Shown here in pieces: positions 11,041 through 22,560 of a DNA stretch of 64,000 nucleotides. Source of the DNA: Cryptomeria japonica (Eukaryota; Streptophyta; Pinopsida; Cupressales; Cupressaceae); contig NC_081408.1 in NCBI RefSeq assembly GCF_030272615.1, positions 62,864,614 to 62,928,613 on the forward strand, read 5' to 3'. Under the pieces are notes generated by a model that was given only the letters and a program-made list of their open reading frames with translations, was not told the DNA's origin and did no database searches. Numbering within the stretch: the stretch's first letter is position 1; every line of letters starts with the position of its first letter. The position numbers and the translations under genes are program-made.

Positions 11041-12339
11041 GATAGTGCAAGAGGTGAAGTTTCAAAGTGTGGGGACTGACTCCTTAAAAGGTATGTATGA
11101 AGGTGACGAAGACTTTCATAAAATTTATAAAGTTTGTTCTAATTTTTTTGAAGCATACCATATTGAATATGCTGATCTCTTGATCCAAGATGGTTTATTG
11201 TTCAAAGGACATCAACTATGCATTCCTAGGTGTTCAATGAGGGAGAATATTGTGAAATAAAAGCATTGTGGAAGCATGGGTGGACATTTTGGGTTGGATA
11301 AAACCATTGAGCAGGTAAGAGGACACTACTAGTGCCCTAAAATGCAAAGTGATGTGAGAAGATTTATTGAAACATGCACTATTTTTCAAAAGGCCAAAGG
11401 CAATTCCACCAATGCAGGTTTGTATCAACCATTACCCATACCCACAAGGCCTTGGGAAAGTTGTAGTATATATTTTGTAATGGGGCTGCCTAAGACTCAA
11501 AGAGGCTTTGATAGCATCTTTATTGTTGTAGATAGGTTTAGTAAGATGTCACATTTCTTGCCATGTAAGTGTATTAGTGATGCAACCTATGTAGCAAATT
11601 TGTTTTTCAAAGAGATTGTGAGGATTCATGGACTTCCTCTAACAATTGTGTCTGACAGAGATGTGAAATTCATTGGCCACTTTTGGAGAACCTTATGGAA
11701 GAGGTTGGGAACAAACTTGAACTTTAGTTCAGCCTACCATCCACAAATATATGGGCAAACTAAAGTTGTGAATAGGTCCTTGGGAAACCTATTGAGATGC
11801 TTGACCAAACAATATGTAGAGAAGTGGGATGTTGTACCTCCACAAGATGAATTTGCATTCAATGACTCTGTGAATAGGAGTGGAAGAAGGAGTCCATTTT
11901 AGATTGTGTATGGGCAAAATCCAAGAGGCATCTTGGAGTTGAGAGACCTCCCACATGATGGGGAAACAAGTGCACGTGGAGAATAATTTGTTGATAGCAT
12001 GAAAGAAGTGCATGATCAAGTAAGGCTAGCCCTCCAAAGGAGTTCACAAAAGTATAAAGAACTTGCTGATAAGAAGAGGAGGGATGTTCAATTTCATATT
12101 GGTGATATGGTGTGGGTGTACCTCAGAAAAGAAAGATTTCCAAGGGGGAATCATACAAAGTTACTCATCAAGAAAGTGGGTCCTTGCAAGGTTTTGAAGA
12201 AACATGGGCTGAATGCCTATGAGATATCCCTTCCCTCTAACCTTGGTATTTATCCTATCTTTCATGTTGAGGAGATTCAAGAGGACATTGCTGATATACC
12301 TCCTCATGCACCAAAGAGGCCTGAAAAGTTCATTGATGA
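11041..12339 (+). pseudogene. Chromovirus integrase
   Basis: Zinc part: KHCGSMGGHFGLDKTIEQV, then CPKMQSDVRRFIETC (H-H-C; the fourth Cys follows as TIFQ, where C is usual). Core: SIYFVMGLPKTQRGFDSIFI, with the first catalytic Asp (SMDFVMGLP) replaced by Tyr; IVSDRDVKFIGHFW keeps the second Asp; GQTKVVNRSLGNLLR has Lys where the catalytic Glu should be. The C-terminal GPY/F-type part reads HIGDMVWVYLRKERFP and KKVGPCKVLKKHGLNAYEI, then FHVEEIQED. Two of three catalytic residues are lost. Confidence 0.9.
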
Positions 12340-12526
12340 AAGGGTCATTAAGAAGACTAGAAATAAAGAATAAAAACAATATCTTGTGAAATGGGTAGGA
12401 CAACCTTTTGAAGAGGCAATATGGATGGATGAGGTAGAAATTTTGAAGCATGGCACTTTATTAGACCAACTTATCTCATGTGGAAATGAGATCAACCCAC
12501 CTCGGGAGTATGGTGCAGGGGCATAA
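12340..12526 (+). pseudogene. Chromovirus chromodomain
   Basis: After the integrase, the frame reads ERVIKKTRNKE, a stop, then KQYLVKWVGQPFEEAIWMD and EVEILKHG, and ends REYGAGA with TAA at 12524-12526. YLVKW with W and E downstream is the aromatic-cage chromodomain pattern. Such domains bias insertion toward particular histone marks; whether this one bound methylated H3 is unknown. Confidence 0.85.
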
Positions 12527-14120
12527 GCCTCAATTTCATAATTTATTGATTGAACACTTCATTTTTTTGATATAAAGGTTCTTGGAAGGATCAAATAATC
12601 ATTTGTTTATGTTTTGTTTTTTAATAAGGTCCTAATTGTCCATTTTGTAAGGCCTAGTGGCCTAGGGTGCATTATAAACCCTATGGTCAACTATGGTCAA
12701 AAGGACTTAGGATGAGTAGAATTATGGATAAAAGGTTTTTTTTGTCTATTTAGATCCATTTCAATGTGTTTGGGTCCCTAGGTTGATGATAAAATTAGTT
12801 TGAATGGCAAAATGCAAAAATTGTCAAAAACTAACAAAAGTTATCAATTTGTAAAGCAACTGTTCAAAAAGTTGTTGTAATTGGTTACCCAATGTTCATA
12901 ACCATCTCCAATCAGTTTGAAAATTATTGGAAAAATATAAAATGCCTCAACAAACTTGTGTAGGGGTTTTTGTGGGTGAAAATTGTAAAATTGCTATTTG
13001 AAATCAATAAAATCTACATTTTTGCTGTAATTTTGTTGCATTTGTGCGGCCTCCAATGTGAAAAATATTTTCATGGGAAGATAGGTGGTTGAGTTTACTT
13101 TCATTTGAGCCAAAGGGGAGGTTCTAAAATTGAATATTGAGGGATAAAAGGCATTGCAAACCTCTACAACTCGTGAAAGTACCCTAGGCTTGGGTTTTTA
13201 CTTCCTTTCCTCATTCCTACCATTTTAACCATGGCAAAACTATGATTCTTGGTTAGATGGAGGAGTGGGGAGTTTATTTTAATATTCAAAATTTATCAGA
13301 CTAAAAGGATGCATTTTTGGTGAGATTTTGTTAAATTTGGCCAGGCATCTCTATGTAACTGGTTGTGGGAATTGAATAAAATCCATGAACAGTCCCCATA
13401 ATTTTAGTTTTAATGCAAAATAGAAGCTATAGCTTGGTATTTGGTGATTATTTGGATACCCTAAGGTTCTCTAATAGTTTTTTTGGTGGAGTTTCAAGGT
13501 TGGGGGGTAGTTCCTTTGTTAAGTGCTTAAATTAACCCTTCTGGCCATATATTAAGGTTCATTAGTAATGGTACTTGCAGGAGGTTCCAGAACCTTTCCT
13601 TTGGTAGAAAGTTCTTTCCTAGGTTTTTGATGAACAAAATAAAAGAATATTTACCTTTCCTTTGGATTTTTTGGTGGGAAGCCAAAAAGTGAGTTTTGAG
13701 GGCTACTAGGTCTAAAGAGCCAAATTGCACTTTGTGACTTTTCGGACTTGAACAACCAAATCAGAGGGTTGTATGGCATAATTTAATTTTTTAGGAACCT
13801 ATTGAACCTATCTTGAGCCTTTGTAGGCCTATAAAACCATTTGGAGGGGTTGTGAGTAATTTGAGTCATTTTAAGCACTTTTGGTTGTGGGGTTTGAAAC
13901 CAAACTTTGATAACCTTTGCATATTTTCCCTTTGTGGGGTTATGGGGATGAAAATAGGTGAATTGGGATATTGAATGGATACTCTTAAAGGTTTGAGTCT
14001 TGGTTGGAGTGACTCCTAAAAAGGAGGGTTTGTTATTTGGTTGAGCAAGTGAGTAACTTGGAGCATTTTCAAGTTGTTTGAACCATACCTCTCCATCAAT
14101 GAGTCTTTTACAATATGCCA
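12527..14120 (+). repeat. Probable chromovirus 3' region and LTR, boundaries unclear
   Basis: About 1.6 kb of non-coding sequence directly after the pol stop. This is where the 3' LTR should be, but with no 5' LTR in the window the ends cannot be set. Short open frames here show no recognisable domain. Duplicated phrases occur (CTATGGTCAACTATGGTCAA at 12681-12700). Confidence 0.4.
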
Positions 14121-14773
14121 TGTTGGCCTTACAAAAGATAATTATATTTAAATACAATAAACAAAAGTTTATTCCCTATCAGCTGGGGTGTCGGTATGCA
14201 TTGTTGCCACTGTCGATGTATGTAGATGTCTATGTCGGTGTCGCTAACTAGCGGTAGCTTTACCAGATGAGTTCCAGAAGGTTTCCAAATGGTTGCCATC
14301 AATGAAGACACCACTATTCTCATAAGAGGGTAGAATGCCTATAGTAATATCTTTTATCTATATAATGTATTACAGGCTTTGGCCTTTTGTTTGAAAACAA
14401 AAATCAATTAATTAAAAAAATCAATCTCAATGAATATTAATCAAGCCAATACAAATAACTATAAAATAATCAAATTATCACACTATTAAATAAATCAACT
14501 ATAATACTAATACTATATTAATCAAATACCAATTAAATGTTAAAAACATGCTCACAACACCTCAAGCAACCCAACATGGGGTCAAACAATGACACAAGAC
14601 TCTAACCACCAAATTGCACCATGACATAACTGACAAGGTGAACAAATTAAGGCTAGAGTGTAAGAGGAAACACATGCCATATCCAACAGCTTTCCAAATG
14701 GATAAGACATGCTCAGACCTGTAAGACTAGGTGGAGTCAATGCCTAGTGTCTGTAATCCTACATCCACCATTA
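14121..14773. other. Unassigned AT-rich stretch
   Basis: No gene or element end recognised. 14400-14540 is very AT-rich (about 85 percent A/T by eye). 14170-14320 has a denser mixed sequence with TGTCGGTGTCGCTAAC-type text. Element B is inserted directly to the right. Confidence 0.35.
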
Positions 14774-14778
14774 AACAC

Positions 14779-15227
14779 TGTGAGATTTTGCCAAGATCAA
14801 GAGCTCAATGAAAAGTACAAATAGAGAGAAAAAATACAGGACACGAATAAATTGTATTCTCATAAATAGATAAATGATCAACTATTCAATAGTTACAAAC
14901 AATAAATATGAGCCTGCTTATATAGGAAATGCTATATGGATATGTGAGCACACAAACATGGCATGTGGCTTAATAAGGAACAAGGTTAGGTAGGGATAAG
15001 TAGGGGTAGGTAGGAGAAACAATATAATATTCCACATGAGGTGGATCATTCACCGAATGTGGAATATAAAAACAAGACCAAAAAAGGTGGAAATTCTCCT
15101 ACACACACTATCCCAATGGCACAAACACCCAAGTGTCTCATACCCAAACTACTATGAAATGCATTATCCTAAGTAAACTTAAGTAAGGTGTAATAATATC
15201 CAACATGAATAATCAATTACAAAAACA
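14779..15227 (-). repeat. B 3' LTR
   Basis: Plus-strand text TGTGAGATTTTGCC to AATTACAAAAACA; pairs with 25796-26247. TATA box on the element strand: CCTATATAAGCAGG at 14926-14913. The LTR start TGTTTTTGTAATTG directly follows the polypurine tract. Confidence 0.88.
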
Positions 15228-15239
15228 CCCCCCCTTAAG
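15228..15239 (-). promoter_or_regulatory. B polypurine tract
   Basis: CTTAAGGGGGGG on the element strand, directly before the 3' LTR; expected plus-strand primer. Confidence 0.85.
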
Positions 15240-15814
15240 TGCAACTTAGGGAAATGCACTTAAGTCTACAATGCAACTAAGCAATGGAAGATGGGTCCCA
15301 GATACAAGGCCATATTAGGTACCCATGTACAAATGCAAATGCATGCAAACCAATGCTATTTAATCTCTCATAAAGCGGGGAAAAAGAGAAAAACCCAATG
15401 GGAAAAAACCCTCCCCCAAAAGAGAAATGAAAAATATACAAGAGAACTCTCATAGAAGTGTGTTAAGAAAAAAACCCCATGTGAGGAAAATGTCACCCCC
15501 ATATGAGAGAAGAAGTGAAGCTAGGTAGCTCCCCTCAATGTAGAATCTACACCAATGGTAGAAGCTTGAGAATGAATGAAGAAACTACTCCATGAATGTC
15601 GAACAACATTCCTCCCCTTAGGAAGAAACAAAACCAAGGGTGTATCCATGAAGTCTCCCCAATCATGAAGGGAAGATGTAGGAAAAAAAATCATGATGAA
15701 AGGAATATCTTAAAACTGCTCAAGTGTCCCCAAGTCAATGTTGAAGATTACCCCCTCCAAAGGTGGTGAACTATTCCACACTGCTGAAAAAGGAACTCCA
15801 AGATCTAGCGAAGA
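15240..15814 (-). other. B 3' untranslated region
   Basis: About 575 bp between the ORF stop and the polypurine tract, with no RT, RNase H or other domain in any frame I read. Contains several A-rich and CCCC-rich phrases such as CCTCCCCCAAAAG near 15410. Confidence 0.6.
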
Positions 15815-17704
15815 TTAATTTAGAACATGTCTCAAAGACTCACATGTCTCCTCAAAAGATAAACAGACCTCCTCCAACTGTTGTACATAAGAATCCACAA
15901 TCATGTTAACCTTAAAAGAATGATCATGTAGAGAATGAACAAGAGGGCCAAAGTGCTCCCTCACAAAAATCAAAGGAGGATCATCTTCATCAAAGAGAAG
16001 ATGAATATCATCAAAGATGTTTCCCAAATCTGTAATGTAGCACTCCACAAACAAACTTGCAATGTTTGTTAAGTAGTCATCCCATGAAACTGAAGCTTGA
16101 AGACAAGGAATATCCTGCTGCACTGAATCACAAGAAGGCAAAATTGTCCCACTATCCTCATCATTAGGTGCAATAGGTGATGTGATATCAATAGGAGGAG
16201 ATGAAATGCAAGGCTCAAGAATGGGGTCTCATGTGAGAATCCCCAAGTTCAAGTACCCAGAGTTCTCTTCAAAATATGAATCCTCATATGTAGAATCATC
16301 ATGTGAAGAATTGCCATATGTGAAATCATCCTCATCAACAAAATATAAAAAGGAGTATAGCCGAGATGCATGATCAACCACCCTTGTTGCAATGATAGCT
16401 CTAGTCTCCAAGTCTCTAATGAAAACTGACTCAGGTGTGAACTCCACAATTCTCTTTGTTGCCCCATGTGTGATTTGATAGATGGAAAGAAGATTGTTTG
16501 TCAAATGGGGTACACACAACACATCATTGAAGGAGTTATCCTCAATGGAAATAGTTCCTTTCCCAGTCACATCCATGTATGTGTGATTGCCCATCAAAAT
16601 TTGCAGCATTGTGCAAGGCTCAAATGTAGAAAACATAGACTGTGAAGATGTCATATGATGAGAAGCCCCTAAATCATGACTTGTAGTAGCACAAATAGCC
16701 TTTCCTTTTATTGTCCCAAAAGAGTGAGTTTTCCCACTTGTTGAAGCCATGAATGCTTCCCCTTTCCCTTTTTAATGTGAGGAAGTGGAAGTTGATGAAT
16801 CCTCCTTCTTGTAGGAATTAGGAAAATCAATGTTGTTCTTTTTGAGGATGTGTGTGAGCTTATCAATCTTCTTAGAATGGAAATGATGTTTCTCATGACC
16901 AACCTTTTTACAATAGGCACAAGTAGGTCTCTCCTTCTATGGTGAATTATCCTTCTTGTAGGAGGATGAATATCCTTGTTGTGTAGAAGGTAGTGCTTTG
17001 TCCTTAGGCTTTCATTGCCATTTCTTCTTGTTTGAGTTGTCCTTTCCTTGTTTTCCTTTGTTCCCTTTAGTTGCCACATATTCTTGAGACTTAGAAGTCT
17101 TAAGAGTTCCCATGCTTATCAACTTAGTTTGTTCCATCATCAATATTTCCACAAAAGCATCAAATGCATGCATTGTGTAGCTTGAACCCATTTTCATCCT
17201 ATGGGTTTGGAAACTAGAAATAAATATTGCATATTGTTGTAGAAGTTTTCCCATAAAATTGAAGATCAATTGAGTATCCTTATTATCAATGCCACAATCC
17301 TTGAGTTGTTCTCTCAACTCTTTTTCCTTAGTGAAATAATCTTGTATAGTATTAAATTTCTTGGCATCTAATATGGTGAGATCACTATCAATCTAATATC
17401 CCCTAATTTCATCAACTTGACCATACAAGTCTTGAAACTTTTGCCAAGCATCCTTAATTAGGGTACATTTATCAATATTAAATATGACGTCCTTCGATAC
17501 ATACTTTCTTAAGGTACCAATTGCGATGATATTCTTGGTGAGACAATCCAAGTGAGCAACAAGATCAGCCTTAGGATCAACAGGAGCAACAATAGTTCCA
17601 TCAATGTAACGAGTTAGTCCTTTTTCCATAAGTTTACTCCATGCATCAATTTTTCAAGTAGCATAATTATGAGGAGTTAAGAGAGGAAACTTAGGAGAAC
17701 CCAT
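15815..17704 (-). pseudogene. B Gag-protease-like-tail protein, one frame, 629 codons
   Basis: ATG at 17704; TAA at 15817-15815. No frameshift in 630 codons; six stops, at 17656, 17395, 17014, 16939, 16774 and 16231 (first base on the minus strand). UBN2-type Gag comes first (GSPKFPLLTPHNYAT, DAWQKFQDLYGQVDEI), then a decayed knuckle CAYCKKVGHEKHHF (last Cys lost), then a protease-like site reading DLGASHHMTS, a GKGTISI stretch and pre-integrase words (NNLLSIYQI, RVVDHASRLYSF). Instead of integrase there follows an acidic Ser/Tyr linker and an unrecognised tail of about 138 residues with SWDDYLTNIASLFVE, LFDEDDPPLIFVREHF and YVQQLEEVCLSFEET, probably helical. The first stop replaces the Trp of a TWK motif. 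Each stop is one transition from a sense codon. Confidence 0.85.
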
Positions 17705-18191
17705 AGAAGAAAAATGATAGAACACAAGAGAAAAAAAGCACAAGAGACACCCCCGAAAATTCACTCAATCAAAGTACCCTCCCCAAAATGATGATTTTGG
17801 CACTTTATATGTACTGTGTGTACAATAGGCCACTTGCAAACAATGGCAAGGTGGACTTATGATTTTTTTTTAAAACTTCCCCAATAGGCTAAGAACTACA
17901 ATGCAAAAGACCAAAAAGATAGATCTATGCAATACAAGTGTCAAATTGGCCAAAAAAGACCATATAATGAAAGTATAATTTCTACTCAAAATCACTACAA
18001 ACTAATAGAAAATTATGAAGGTAGAGGAAAAATTATGCACTTTAAAAAAAAATAGCACCTGAAAAGGAGTTCATATGAGCCCAAATAGAGTCCCGAAAGT
18101 TGTAAAAATAGGGATTGGATAGGTATAGACACCAAAAACTAATATTTATGAAACATCTGTCCATCCAAATCAAAAAATAATTCCACCATAT
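17705..18191 (-). other. B leader, part next to the ORF
   Basis: Non-coding. Interrupted at 18192 by alpha-2 and resumes at 24520. A-rich with no domain. Confidence 0.6.
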
Positions 18192-19249
18192 TGTTGGTAT
18201 TTTAGATATGTTGATATGGTTTTGTCATTGATGACAACACTTATCAATATTGGTCAACTTATCAACACTTGGAGAATTGGTTATGTTCACTGGCAAGCAA
18301 GTGACTTATGCATAGTCACTAGTATTTGGTTCACCGGCAGGATATATTGTTCACCAACACTAGGAATTACTTGGAGATTATTTGGTTATGTCAAAGATAT
18401 TGTTTTGACACTTTATCTTGGTGATTTGATCATTGGCTTATTCGAGTTTGCATATTTGCTGTTACCGACAAATAGATCCAGGATATACACCGGCAGGCTT
18501 ATCTATTCTAGATCAGCACAACATGTCAAGAACATGATTTTGTTGTTACTGTAAATGCATTGAGCCAACATCATGCATCAGATATTGTTTCATTTGTAAT
18601 TGATTTTATTGTAATATCTTTTAGTGAGCTGACCTACTCATTTGGTCTTAGGTTATGGTATAAATGTAAGATCTCATTTGTGAGATCAATATGCGATTGA
18701 AAAAAATTATAATTTAGAATATGTGAATATTAGCAGAGCCATACACGCAGACATCATTGAAGATTGAAGGAAGGTTTGAAGACGGCATATCAGAGCTAAA
18801 CTGGTACTGAATCCAGCATATGGAGATGCTATTTTGAGCAGTACATTATCATTGGATTTAATCATCCAATTGTAGTCAGTGTGACTCTCTTTTGTGATTG
18901 AGCAGTGAGCTCTAGGTGCTTGGCCTTTCTGCATGTGCAAACCCCATATTGTACATACATACTATTTGCATTAGTAACATCTAATTGTAGGTAAGGTTTC
19001 CCATCGTAGTTTTTCCCCTTATAGGGTTTCCACATACACATATTGGTGTTATGTGTTGTGGATGTTATTGTCTTTCTGTTTCATACATTGATCTTTACTG
19101 GTACTGCAATTAATTAACAAATTGTCTACCGACATAAAGTTTGGTTTACTGGTATTAAGGATTAAGTTTGGTTAAGTTGATTTTGGTTTTAATTTATTTG
19201 ACAATTGATTCACCCCACCCCCCCTCTTAGTTATCTTCGGGACATAACG
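18192..19249 (+). repeat. alpha-2 5' LTR
   Basis: TGTTGGTATTTTAG to GGGACATAACG; the terminal CA has become CG. TATA box GGTATAAATG at 18657-18666. The block GTAGTTTTTCCCC near 19008 and the C-run near 19213 are shared with other Copia LTRs here. Confidence 0.92.
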
Positions 19250-19575
19250 ATTGGTATCAGAGCCTAGCCCTATTTTTGCAAAAGTTTAACATCTTGAGGA
19301 AATCCAATGTCTTCAAACTATTGGTGTTATGTGTTGTGGATGTTATTGTCTTTTTGTTTCATACATTAATCTTTACCAATACTGCAATTAACTGACAAAT
19401 TGTCTACTGACATAAAATTTGGTTTACTAGTATTAAGGATTAAGTTTGGTTAAGTTTATTTTGGTTTGAATTTATTTGACAACTAATTCACCCCCCCCCT
19501 CTCAATTCTCTTCGGGACATAACAATTGGTATCAGAGCCTAGTCCTCTTTTTGCAGAAGTTTAACATCTTGAGGA
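19041..19575 (+). repeat. Tandem duplication of LTR tail, primer site and leader (period 278)
   Basis: TATTGGTGTTATGTGTTGTG begins at 19041 and again at 19319. Each copy ends with an LTR end (19249, 19524) and primer site TGGTATCAGAGC (19252-19263, 19527-19538), then AAGTTTAACATCTTGAGGA. The second copy joins gag at TTGAGGA (19569-19575). Two potential primer sites therefore exist in one RNA. Confidence 0.88.
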
Positions 19576-20062
19576 ATTTGGTCTTGTTGCTACTATAAAG
19601 ATAGATCTAGCTTTCAAGGAATCAACATCATCCGCTTCATCATCATCATTTGACAAATCTGATTAGAAAGCCTTTTATGCAAGAGAACTTGAAGAAATCA
19701 GGAAAGAAAATGAAGAACTTGAAGAACTTGAAGCACTATTTGCAAGGAAAATACCTAAAGGTCCTATTGGAAGTAAGTATGAAGGTACATCACCTTTTAA
19801 ATGTTTTAAGTACAATAAGATTGGTCATATGGCATCTAGGTGTCCTGATAGACATGCAAGATTGAAAGAAGAAGCTAAAAGAACATACAAGCCTAACCCT
19901 AAATATCAGAGATACAAATTTAAGAAGAATAGAGACAAATCTTGTTATCTTGCTGATGAAGGAGTCACTGATGATTCCGATGAGGATCCAATAGAAAATG
20001 GATGGGTTTTTGTTGCTATAATAGAAGATCAAATGACACCTACTATTCAACAAATAGAGTAG
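19570..20062 (+). pseudogene. alpha-2 gag, C-terminal remnant
   Basis: Starts in mid-Gag: FGLVATIKIDLAFKESTSS, then KAFYARELEEIRKENEELEE, and knuckle CFKYNKIGHMASRC (second Cys replaced by Tyr, as in alpha-1). Relative to alpha-1 about half of Gag, including the whole capsid-like part, is missing. The joint is TTGAGGA, present both in the leader and in the gag text of alpha-1. The acidic linker GVTDDSDED follows. Cannot assemble particles. Confidence 0.88.
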
Positions 20063-20450
20063 GCCTTGGCAGCTAGAATTGAAGATAAGGATGAATTGAT
20101 CATTGATTCAGGATGTTCACATCATATGACTGGTGATAAAAGTAAATTCTTAACCTTTTAGGAATACAATGGACATCTAGTAAGATTTGGAGATGATAAA
20201 TCTTGTTTGATCAAAGGAAAAGAGACTATATCTCTTGATGGTAAGCACAATACTGATAATGTTTACTATGTTGAAGGTTTGAAGAATAATCTTTTGAGTG
20301 CTAGTCAGCTACTTGAAAAAGGATTTCAATTACAATTTAAGAATGGTAAATGCAAAATCATGAACAAAAGTGGTTTGGAAATTGCAACCGATAATCAGAA
20401 TAAAGGTAATATCTTTCATTTGAGTAATAGTGAAAAGACATGCTTGATTG
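20063..20450 (+). pseudogene. alpha-2 protease and pre-integrase region
   Basis: Protease site LIIDSGCSHHMTGDKSKF keeps DSG, better preserved than in alpha-1. Then HLVRFGDD, SLDGKHNTDNVYYVEGL and IFHLSNSEKTC. A stop (TAG) lies at 20159-20161. The open piece 20207-20638 covers the rest. Confidence 0.86.
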
Positions 20451-21640
20451 CACATATTGATGAAAGTTGGCTATGGCATAAGAGACTCTATCACGTAAAT
20501 TTTGATTGCATTGTGAAAATTAGTACAACTAAGGCTGTAAGAAATTTACCTAAGATTGTCAAACCTCATAATCCGGTATGTAAGGAATGTCAATTTGGGA
20601 AGCAAGTTAGAGAATCTTTTAAAAGTATTCTAGAGTAATCCAATAATTCTCTTGACTTAATTCATACTAATTTATGTGTTCCAGCAAGAACTAGAAGCTT
20701 ACAAGGAGATACATATTTTATGCTAATCATTGATCACTATTCTAGAATGTGTTGGGTTACTTTTCTTAGGGAGAAATCAGAAGCACTTGGGAAATTCAAG
20801 CTATTCAAGGTTATGGTAGAAAATGAAACTGGTAAGAAAAGTAAATGTCTGAGATAAGATCAAAGAGGTGAATTCACATCTAAGGAATTTAATACATTTT
20901 GTGAAGTGAATGGGATCAGAAGACAGTTGTCAGCACCCCGGACACCCTAACAGAATGGAGTTGTAGTAAGGAAAAATAGAACTATCTAGGATGCAGCTAT
21001 AAGTATGTTATCAGAAGAAAATATACCTCATGTATATTGCAGAGAAGCAGTAAGTACAGTGGTTTATACATTCAACAAAGTTCGCATCAAAGGTGAAAAT
21101 GGTAAGACCCCTCATGAAATATGGTTTGGTATTACTCCTACTCTTAAATATTTTAGAATATTTGGAAGTAAATGCTATATTAGAAGAGATGAGTATATTG
21201 GTAAATTTGATCCTAGAAGTGACGAAGGAATATTTCTTGGTTATTCATCGAAGAGAAAGGCATATAGATGTTTTAACAAAAGATTGTAGAAAATTGTTGA
21301 GAGTACAAATGTGAAGATTGATGAACAATTCAGAGGAACTTCAAGGTATATAAACTCTAAACTGACAATAGAGATACTAACAAATGAACCTACAATGAAT
21401 TCACTGGTACAGAATGAAGATCCAGATTCCAATTACACTGGCATCATCTGAAAATTCCACAGTAACTGAGGAACAACAACAAACAAAGACACCCTGGTAT
21501 GTAAGATTGAATCACTCTAAAGATCAAATAATTGGGAACAAGTATCAAGGAGTTATAACTAGACAAAGACTAGCAAATGAAGAGGTATGTCTTATTTCTC
21601 AAATTGAACCAGCATCAGTTAGTGAGTCATGTGAAGATAA
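20451..21640 (+). pseudogene. alpha-2 integrase
   Basis: Zinc part HKRLYHVNFDCIV and VCKECQFGKQ. Core: SLDLIHTNLCVPAR has Asn in place of the first catalytic Asp; GEFTSKEFNTFCEVNGIRRQ follows an Asp still present; VVVRKNRT has Val in place of the catalytic Glu. A TAA at 20948-20950 interrupts the PRTPQQNG motif. C-terminal words match alpha-1 (KTPHEIWFG, GSKCYIRRDEYIG). Retains the segment deleted in alpha-1. Confidence 0.9.
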
Positions 21641-22560
21641 ACACTGGATTAAAGCTATGGAAGAAGAATTAGAACAAATTGAAAAGAATAACACATGGAC
21701 ATTAGTTTCCTGACGTAAAGACAAAAATGTAATTGGAACAAAATGGGTATTTAGAAACAAACTTAATGAAGATGGTAAAGTAATCAGAAATAAAGTGTGT
21801 AAGGGATATTCACAGAAAGAATAAATTGATTATAATGAGACCTTTGCACAAGTAGCTATAATTGAGGCAGTCGGATTATTCTTGGATTTTCTAGCACACA
21901 AGAACTACAAAGTATATCAGATGGATATTAAATGTGCATTTCTGAATGGAGATCTTGGAGAAGAAGTTTATATTGAACAACCTGATGGATTTTCTTTGAT
22001 AGATGACAAAGATATGATTTCCAAGCTAAGGAAAGCTTTGTATGGGTTAAAACAAGCTCCAAGAGCTTGGTATGCTAGATTGGATAAATATCTCTTGAAA
22101 ATTGTTTTTTCTAAAGGTAATGCTAACAATAACTTATACTACAAAGTGACTAATGATGACATCTTGGTTATAGAAGTTTTTGTTGATGATATAATCTTTG
22201 GTGGAGAAGATGGATTATGTAAAGATTTTTCTAATGAAATGCAGCAAGAATTTGAAATGTCTATGATTGGAGAGATAAAATTCTTTTTAGGATTACAGAT
22301 CTCACAGACTGACAAAGGTATATTCTTGAGTCAATCTAAGTACTTGAAGGAGTTACTAAAGGAATTTTGTATGAAGAACTCTAAACCGGTAAGTACACCT
22401 ATGACTACAACTGATAAATTATCACTAAGGGATGAATCAAACCTTGTTAATCCGACTAGGTGCAAGTCTATGATAGGAGGATTACTGTATTTGACACAAA
22501 CAAGACTTGATATTATGATTGCAGTATATATTGTTTTAAGATTTCAGAGTAGTCCTAAAT
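21641..22560 (+). pseudogene. alpha-2 reverse transcriptase
   Basis: Order: KHWIKAMEEELEQIEKNNTW, NVIGTKWVFRNKLNE, CKGYSQKE, a stop, then YKVYQMDIKCAFLNGDLGEE, LYGLKQAPRAWYARLDKYL and VFVDDIIFGGEDG. The 226-aa open piece (21882-22562) includes both the first catalytic Asp (MDIK) and FVDD, then FFLGLQISQ, KPVSTPM and LLYLTQTRLDI. One of the better preserved RT stretches in the window. Confidence 0.92.

Larger units (their letters stand above)
1681..12526 (+). mobile_element. Ty3 chromovirus, degenerate, host of alpha-1
   Basis: Plus-strand Ty3/Gypsy element with domain order gag, protease, RT, RNase H, integrase, chromodomain. It is interrupted at 2304-8748 by Copia element alpha-1. Removing the insert and one GAAGG copy restores the reading frame across the join (FQLSLK then VEEKLK), which confirms one continuous gag. 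The 5' LTR is absent; a 3' LTR may lie in 12527-14120. Many stops, frameshifts and lost catalytic residues show it is dead. Chromodomain plus domain order supports the chromovirus clade; finer placement is not attempted. Confidence 0.9.

Noticed and set aside
19252-19263. tRNA-like match (TGGTATCAGAGC)
   Set aside because: A 12-base primer-binding site next to an LTR, not a tRNA gene.
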